From Leptodontidium sp. MPI-SDFR-AT-0119 (lineage: Eukaryota > Ascomycota > Leotiomycetes > Helotiales > Leptodontidiaceae): DNA of 64,000 nt. The DNA lies in contig JAHLEZ010000003.1 in assembly GCA_020726505.1 (NCBI GenBank), positions 3,906,001 through 3,970,000 of the forward strand, written 5' to 3'. The position numbers were made by a program, and so were the translations under genes. Position 1 is the first letter of the stretch; the number at the start of each line of letters is the position of its first letter. Below are positions 57,489 to 64,000 of the stretch, in pieces. A model generated the notes under the pieces. That model saw only the letters and a program-made list of their open reading frames with translations. It ran no database searches and was not told the DNA's origin.

Positions 57489-58172
57489 CTAGCTATCCAA
57501 GCCTGGACAATTCTCTGATGTGGTTGCAGTAATATCCTTGTACGGAGCTGGATCTGTCCATATCAAGTTGAAGCTAGAAATTGTCAGTATCTCCGCCATC
57601 ATTGATCTCGTTCTCTAGAAAAATACTTACGCATCATCAGGATAGCTCGGCGGACTCTTATCCCCCAGCGCCTCCACAATGTCTGACAGGTTGTCATGCT
57701 CCCAACAAATCAAGATATTGCCTGCTGCGCCGGTATAGCTATCAACCAGACCAGCAACGCAATCGGCATCGTCGCGATCGCATGAGGTATCGACAGTCAG
57801 ACTGAGGTCGTTTGCCAGAGGCTGAACGGTCATCAAGGGACGAGTTCGTTTTCCACCTTTTCAAAATTAGTCATTTCATCCCTCAAGTGTGCATCTTACC
57901 GAGATGGACATAATTCCTAACACGGCAGTCTGGATAATCACAAGGAAAGGAGCAAACTTACTTGACTTTGGCTGTTCGGCAATGATGTATCCAATATTAT
58001 ACTGCGATGATGCTCCAAAGATAGTTCTTAGGCACTGAGCTCTTTGCATTCCCTGGGTTGTGAGACCATTGCCTCCATCAGCGGGTTTCTCCCCATGGCG
58101 GATGAGATACACTGTCTGAGCCGAAGCCAGAGCCGCAGCCAGAAACGGGACAGCGAGAGCAGAGAATTGCAT
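57489..58172 (-). CDS. Small secreted histidine phosphatase (phosphoglycerate mutase-fold)
   Basis: Three exons, 58172-57962, 57856-57631 and 57573-57489, give 173 aa. Residues 1-18 (MQFSALAVPFLAAALASA) are a signal peptide. TVYLIRHGEKP follows at once: the RHG motif with the histidine that is phosphorylated in this superfamily. Then come LTTQGMQRAQCL, SSGKRTRPLMTVQPLANDL after the first splice, and ILICWEHDNLSDIVEAL, whose His is the second catalytic histidine. The end is IWTDPAPYKDITAT. The protein is short for the superfamily (usually 200 or more residues) but has the full set of core motifs. Fungal secreted members of this kind are mostly uncharacterised; an extracellular phosphatase role is inferred. 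The first intron (57857-57961, 105 bp) has no stop-free alternative. Confidence 0.88.
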
Positions 58173-59139
58173 TATGGATTATCCATCCAGAAGCTTAACA
58201 GCTGCGGTCGATGGAAGAAAGCGGTATTTGGAGGGACGTGCCATCCTTTTGTAGAAGACCTTTCTCGCTTTTGCATGACGAAAGGCCTGGGGATGTCGAT
58301 GTCGAAGATACAGAGAGGGTCAGTGATCTACCTCCGGACTGTAGGTACCTAGGCTAGGTAAGGTAGGTGCCACTGGTCCACTGTACAGCCTAAAGCTTAG
58401 CGCTGCAGGTGCCGGGTTGGGGTCAGCCAACGAGGCGGCAGGAGCGCTGTAGGCTTGATTGCGCTCGAAACGGCAGGCAGGCGAATCAGGCCTTGGCGAT
58501 AGCACATGTGCTGGGCAGGCTTGCGAGGAGAGGCTTCTGGAATGCTTGTTTATTGGTGCGAGCTAGATGTTCGAGGATACTGGACTTGCGTGTATGGAAG
58601 GTACCTTAGACTTGGGGAACTGGCTTCCACAGAAATGAGTGGCATGTTTTCTGGGTGTTGGAAAGTGCAGGCATCCCGATATCTTCTCTCCGTCGTTAGG
58701 AGGCGAGAGGCTAGATAGAATAATACGCACCCTCATTCGAGCCGTATGGATCAAAACGAACCCTTTAAACATCAACTCGGGGAGGCAGATTTACGCTTAT
58801 GGCAGGCAATTTGTGTGAGACATGAACAAGCAGTGCGAATGAATCTCATATATTCTTCAAGCCAGCCCGACTTGTACACTTTGAGGGATTAAGCTGAGTG
58901 AGTAGCTTGGCTTCCCTCATCCGTCCAACAAGATAATCCTGAGTCTTGACGAGACACTGCACACTTGTGCTTAGAAGAGGTTGGAGAATTACAAGGAGAG
59001 TTCTGAGAGACCCAGGGGATGAAATATGTACAGCGAAGAAGACAACGAGCTCTCCGGCTCTCGACCCTCCACTTTGACCAGCTCGCGCCCGTCAGTTCAG
59101 CGACAACGCATCTTTAATGAATCTTCAAGCCAATCACGT
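58173..59139. other. Intergenic, about 1 kb
   Basis: The promoter of the histidine phosphatase gene and the 3' flank of the AA9 gene. Short frames (58320-58505 minus, 59026-59241 plus) are unsupported; the latter is antisense to the AA9 3' end. Confidence 0.5.
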
Positions 59140-60550
59140 CTATGGCAAGCACTGGCTGTAATATATCCCGTTGGCCTTGCAGGTCCCACTGGCGCAGACT
59201 GTGGCTCCTTTCCAGTCGAGCCCTCCACATTGCCCGTATAGTGGCACGGTTCCGCCACTAGCAGCCGAACTTGTTGCAGCTTTCGACGTGCTTGTGGTGG
59301 CTAGCGTCGTTGGCGTAGTAGCTGGCGTGGTTGTTGGAGAACTTCCTCCAGCGCCGCAAGTGAATGGTGCGGGACCTGGAATCGTGTACGACGTGAGAGT
59401 TTGGTAGATGTTGATGAGAATTCCGGGATCGTTAGCCTACCACGTATCAGATCAAGTCCTGGGTTTGTTTTGGGGGGGGGGAGGGGGGGAGGAGGTTAGA
59501 AACAGGAAAATTTACAGAGTAGGCACCAGGCAGGGATACAGTTGCGGGTTTGGTTGTTCCGGTTCCTCCTGTAACATTTATTTGGGCACATTCCATCTGT
59601 AATTCGTCAGAGATATTCGACTTTGGATCTTGGGAAACTCACATAGAATTGTGCACCTGCAGTGGATCCGGCTACCTTGTGTCAGCGTTACCTTCGCGAC
59701 TTTAGAAGGAAACTTACCACTGTGTAGTGCAATCAGTTCAGCTCTGAGAAGATACTGTCCATCCTCAATGCATGTGGGAATGGTGATGCTCTGAAGTCCA
59801 GCGTTGGAGATCTAGTTCTGTTAGTGGTGCAATCTGCTATCAAAGTTGAATGACTGCCTGTACCAAATCTGTAACCGCCCAAATCCCAGCTGCAGGAATA
59901 TGTCAGCAAGGGAAGCTTTAAAGACTGGAGGGAGTCTTACTGGCAACATTCAAGCCCGCCTGCGAGATCTTGAACCACCCACCGCCGATTCCACTGTCGG
60001 TCGTCGCATCTGTAACCTTCTTCATGTATGCCATAACAGGGCCCTGAATAAGTCAGACCAGAATCAGAAGCTCTTCGATGTTGAATCCGACTGACCTTAT
60101 GACTAGCATCGATGACATCGTCTGCGGCGCCTATCAAAGTAATCAGTTTCTCGCACGACATGGAAGTCGAGGTACTCACTTGTCAAAGTATGTCTCCACG
60201 TCGCCTTGACAGTCTCGCCTGCCTTGACATTTATGACCTTATCTGAAGACATTGTTGGATTTGGCCCCCCATTGCATGCAATATCGTTGCTCAGAACATC
60301 GGTGATCGGCTGATTATCTCGTCAATAAAAAAGTCCTCCGATGAGTCGAAATTTCATACTCCATCGTAGCTTGGGGTTCGGATGCCATAGCTGACAGCTG
60401 CTTTCAGTCAGTTACCTATTTTCTTCGCCGAAGCAAACTTGTAGTGGACTCACGATTTGTGACACCACCAGCGGTCAACTGAACAAAAATCGAATGTGCA
60501 GACGCAGCTGAAAAGGCTACTGCTGCAGACAGTGCGCTTTGGAATTTCAT
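59140..60550 (-). CDS. AA9 lytic polysaccharide monooxygenase with C-terminal CBM1
   Basis: Ten exons: 60550-60454, 60400-60360, 60309-60180, 60130-60096, 60043-59941, 59889-59864, 59811-59718, 59671-59643, 59596-59516, 59436-59140; all phases agree and give 310 aa. An 18-residue signal peptide ([18 protein letters not shown]) leaves His19 as the mature N-terminus, the first copper ligand. The second is His100 (DASHKGP), and the axial Tyr185 is in QFYMECAQI. Other family blocks are [21 protein letters not shown] and [21 protein letters not shown] Thr/Ser-rich linker leads to a CBM1: [18 protein letters not shown] with the closing [11 protein letters not shown]. It oxidatively cuts cellulose or other beta-glucans outside the cell. 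Several exons are tiny (26, 29, 35 and 41 nt). The ninth intron contains long G runs. Confidence 0.93.
59470..59493. repeat. G-rich tract inside the last AA9 intron
   Basis: Runs of G (tggggggggggaggggggga) lie in the intron between exons 9 and 10. On the transcribed message this is C-rich. The run length may vary. Confidence 0.8.
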
Positions 60551-61379
60551 GATGGTGGCCGAAGAAAGAAGACTAACTTTCAAACAGAATGTCGTACTAA
60601 TGATACGAGATAGACAATGAGACAATTTGAGAGATATACGGGGTCCAAAGTACTGTTATATAAAGCGATCTATCTTCCCGCTGCACCTACCCCTCAGAGT
60701 AACCACGGCATCTCTCATTACCAAGCCATGACCTCTTTCGCCTCCCACCTCACGATTGCCCAATCCACCAATCGAAGTTCAAAGCTGCAGGTCTCGATGT
60801 CACTTTAGTCAACTATTGAGAGGCCTAGACACGGCGCACACGCTCCGACGGATACAAAAACAGGTAGTCCTAGACTACTAGGGGTTTGCAATATACCCGT
60901 AATCTATTTTGTACCATGTGGCCGCTCCGTTTCTCGGCTGGGGGCGCCGAGGTAGCGAAAATCGAATATTCAAGTCTTGGGTTCCAAACATTCGCCCCTG
61001 GAGACGAGGCGAGTCATGCCGGCATGTAAGTATGGGGAGACACCTGATTGCGGGGAAATCTTTGAGCTGGGGTTGGGAGCCACCTTTGTTCATGCGTGCC
61101 ATGCAAGATGAGCTAGTGACCCATGTATGATATGAGGTTATTTTATTGACCTTCCGTTCCTCAGGATGCTCCGCGCCGGATGTAGTACCGACGGTAAATA
61201 TGGGAAAAGGGCGGGAAAAGAATGGATAAACAAGTCCTTGTTTTAGATAAGCGAGATATCCCCCACCCCCCGCGAACCGCCAAGATCAGATGCTACAGTA
61301 CTGTCACCTGAGATGAAAACTAAGTCTTGAACAGGATGGCGAGGGTCCTTATAAAGCCTTTCTTTGCGACCTAGACTGT
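60551..61379. other. Intergenic, AA9 promoter side
   Basis: About 0.8 kb upstream of the AA9 gene. A tatataaag sequence at about 60656-60664 reads as an AT-rich element about 105 bp from the start; its role is uncertain. Frames 60909-61130 (plus) and 60878-61102 (minus) are complementary shadows. Confidence 0.4.
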
Positions 61380-61709
61380 TTATCTCTGTGCATTCGATGG
61401 ACGTCTTTCTAATCTAAATGGCTTGTTGGGACTAACTTTGAGCTCGCTGAAACCTGATGTTGATGGGTTCGCTCCTAATGGAAGTGGTCCTTCTTTTGTA
61501 GCAATGCCACAGGTAATCAAACCTAGAAGCTCTTCATGGTGTTCGTCTGATCTAGATAATCCAGGCGCAACTTTGACTCCTACACTCTCGAGTTTAACGG
61601 CGTAACCATATATATCCACGATTGGGGCGTAAGTGCAGTACCACATGGGACCGCTCATTACTTCTTTTTTTAATACCCCGACAAACCAATAGCAAGTATT
61701 TCTGCTCAA
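61380..61709 (-). other. Orphan ORF fragment, unrecognised
   Basis: A frame of 109 codons, the first Met only at about residue 18, reads GPMWYCTYAPIVDIYGYAVK and VGVKVAPGLSRSDEHHEELL before a stop. The composition looks like protein but no domain is certain and no partner exon was found. It may be a relic of a larger gene, possibly HET-associated; that link is weak. Confidence 0.25.
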
Positions 61710-63879
61710 CTGCCTGCATAAAAAGGGCTTCGCCGTTGATAATTGACTTGTGCATCACGCACTAGCCTGCGTGCTGATTCCAAGCAGAAGCCGAAAGATA
61801 GCATTAAGTAGAAGAATAGCCCCTCCAACAAAATCGAGCACAGACATACTGTTGCTAAAAGCTAAAGAAACTCTTCTTGTTTCTAGATACCATTGTAGGA
61901 GTTACATTGCAATGATCAGAGCAACGTCAACCAAGCTCACGAAATTCAAACTAAGACAGTCACATGTTCATGCAGGGAATCGAGGACTCGATTTTAAAAC
62001 TGCGGGGGCTTGTTGATTGATAATTGTTTTCGTGTTATGGTTCGTACTACCGGGTGGAGGGCTTGGGGTACGTCAAGGCTGGCGAAAGTTGGGGGATGGA
62101 AAGATTGTTTTGGTTGTTGCTGACCAATAAGCGAGGATCCCCTGAACGTCAGTAAATATATTCGCAGAAATACTTGATACTGCCCCAAACCAAGAAATCG
62201 AAACTTGAATCACATTACTCTGGGTGGGGGGTTCGATCCTTCGGCGCCCAGCTCTCTGCATGTTGATTATCGCCAGATTGCCATTGGTCAGATCTTTTGT
62301 GGCTGAGCTTGCTGCCTGGGTTGCGTAACCTCTATCTTATCGTCCAGTCGTGACACCTCTTCGATGCTTCAACATCGTCAGAAACAGACATGCAGAGTCG
62401 AAATATCAACGCGCACTTGCAGCTCATTCCATCGTTTAAACGAATGAAATGTCTTCTGTCGAGCTGGGCTCGCCATCTCTGGAAGAAGTCCAACTCGTTT
62501 CCGGGAATAGCCTGGCACTTCACCCATGTACACCACGAGCGATGAATATTCATTGAGATCACCTCCTCACTTGCGCGACTTCTGCCAGACCGTGATAGAT
62601 CAGTTGGACGAGCTTCACAAGGGAAATGATCATAGAATCGAGCACTATAACACTATTTCTGAGTTCAAACTGACTGTAAGGCTGGGCTGTGGACTCTGTT
62701 TCTGATTTGAGGCTAGTAAAGGAGGGAAGTCGTTTCTGCACGATGCTAAGAACGTCAACGTACATGTACGGAACAGACCGGGTTCTTATGATACAGAGTT
62801 TAAACTCATTATTCCGCTGCCTCGGGACATACTAGACGAGGTCGAATACGCAGGACGATGCATACTAGGTTGTCGCGATGGCCACGCTACGGAACTGCCG
62901 ACACAGACACAGCCTATAGAAGGGACTCATACCGGGAGTGGCTTCAATGCAAGGAATGGTCAGTCGCCTTCTCGGGGGCAAAGGCATTGGCTGTACAAGG
63001 CGTGTACATTCGAGATATCCAGGGGTTCCGGTGTGGTCGTGTTGGTTCGCTGAGTGGGTATCATCCTTCCTGCTGGCTGAGAGGCTGTGGGAGACTTAGG
63101 AACCCATTTGTCCGGAATGCCCAAGATACTGGGATTGATTTCTGCATCACTTCAGATGTCGAGGCGTACTAGCGCATCAGCTGCACGCTAGACCATGCAG
63201 CTCGCGATGTCCCAAGAAATATCCGCAATGAGCTGTCGGTCCGTGGACTATCGCGAGGCTGAATCTACTTTACTCTTCAGCAAAGGTAGTCGGACCCGAA
63301 GACTTGGAGAGTGTGGGCCTGCACAGCGTCATGCACGAAATTCACGTTGTCGCATCTCAGTCGGGCATCGATCTTCACCGCCACTCCCGCCCCATATGGC
63401 CGGGTGAAGCCGTGAATTGCCGTCTCGTAAAATACCAAATGCATTTTTTATGTGTTCGTTAGTCGATCTGCAGCACTGAATTCCACGTTGTCTGAGGGTG
63501 CCACGTTTTGTTTGCATCCTAAGCGAGAAAGTTAAAAAGTCTTGTGACAGCCTCGTTTGAATCCTTCTTTCCAGCTGAGGGTGTGCTGGTAAAATGAGTT
63601 GGGATTTCGAAAGTACCGAAACTATTCCAGTGGATCCGAACCTTATGACCTTCTCCATCTCTGGAGTTTATTAGAGATTGTATAGTCTGGGGATTGGACT
63701 GCCCTCCCTGCACTCTCTGTCAGTGGCCAATGCACGTATGAATTCAAGCTGTTGTTCTGTTTTGGGCTCGTTGGGCCGTCACTTCCTACACCGAATGGTG
63801 TTTTTAGAATGCCTAACATCTCCAAGGTAACTAGTAGAGGAACATCATATGATTCATTTTGTTGTCAAGTTGTACTCAC
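61710..63879. other. No supported gene, 2.2 kb
   Basis: Short ORFs on both strands (for example 62858-63172 plus, 62332-62562 minus, 63329-63658 minus) lack recognisable motifs and do not join by plausible introns. The stretch may hold decayed sequence. Confidence 0.4.
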
Positions 63880-64000
63880 ACGGCGACAGCAGCACTTCAC
63901 GCGCAACCGAATGGTTAACAAGGCTGCCAGCTCCATCACGATACATGTTTGCGACCTCCCATTTCTTGTCATAACTAAGGCCTTGATACGCGATACCTCA
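63880..64000 (-). other. Possible exon of a gene entering from the right
   Basis: Read on the minus strand, the segment gives GLSYDKKWEVANMYRDGAGS and VNHSVAREVLLSP before a good donor (gtgagt at 63879). An acceptor ctactag follows about 48 bp on, leading to FTLEMLGILKTPFGVGSDG. A TGA sits in this frame at 64000-63998, so an acceptor or another frame would be needed at the very edge. Weak; the family is not recognised. Confidence 0.2.

Noticed and set aside
62220..62252. tRNA-like T-arm word (ggggttcgatcc)
   Set aside because: The flanking bases do not form a five-pair stem, and no A box or acceptor stem is found at the right distance.
1..64000. CRISPR arrays, rRNA genes, intact transposons
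   Set aside because: No spaced direct repeats, rRNA-like sequence, transposase, reverse transcriptase or paired terminal repeats were seen; CRISPR is not expected in a fungal nuclear genome.

Overview
This window is nuclear DNA from a filamentous ascomycete. The genes are split by short GT-AG introns of about 45-75 bp, usually with a CTAAC-type branch point just before the acceptor. The gene families are typical of Pezizomycotina: a Zn2Cys6-associated regulator, a SAT4/PTH11-like membrane protein, HET-domain genes, an AA9 polysaccharide monooxygenase with CBM1, a KMT6-type histone methyltransferase and the eisosome protein Pil1. A plant-associated or saprotrophic Leotiomycete is a reasonable guess, but this is inference.

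The left part (1-28.5 kb) is accessory in character. It starts with the 3' part of a regulator gene (1-1009), a seven-helix SAT4-type membrane protein (2280-3795, minus) and a small membrane-anchored unknown (5309-6156, minus). Several decayed genes follow: a HET gene with a stop and frameshifts (7888-9828, plus), a C2H2 regulator with a one-base frameshift (9986-11121, minus), an MFS transporter with many lesions (20203-21838, plus) and a HET gene with two in-frame stops (25605-27317, minus). Intact genes sit between them: a ten-exon cysteine-repeat secreted protein (12769-14944, minus), an unknown with a conserved helical C-terminus (17429-18934, plus) and a secreted GMC oxidoreductase (22919-25148, plus). 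Several of the nonsense codons are what C-to-T change at CpA would produce (CAA to TAA, TGG to TAG), as in RIP.

The middle part (28.8-51.6 kb) is core-genome-like. It holds a zinc-finger protein with a glycine-every-fourth-residue tail (28833-31317, plus), the PRC2 catalytic subunit KMT6/EZH2 (31450-34965, minus), a Clr5-domain protein (39054-41155, plus), the eisosome core protein Pil1 (44434-45985, plus), the NatC auxiliary subunit Naa38 (46659-47171, minus) and the XPG/Rad2 repair nuclease (47622-51629, plus). Naa38 and Rad2 are divergently transcribed from a 450-bp interval. Long gene-free stretches flank the Clr5 gene (34966-39053 and 41156-44433).

The right part (52.9-60.6 kb) is rich in secreted enzymes: a sedolisin (tripeptidyl peptidase-like), a secreted histidine phosphatase-fold protein and an AA9 LPMO with a cellulose-binding module. 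A cytosolic amidohydrolase lies among them. The last 3.4 kb has no gene I can defend, only weak fragments. Gene models were spliced by hand. Every multi-exon model given here was checked to keep one frame across all its exons, but the splice sites are predictions.
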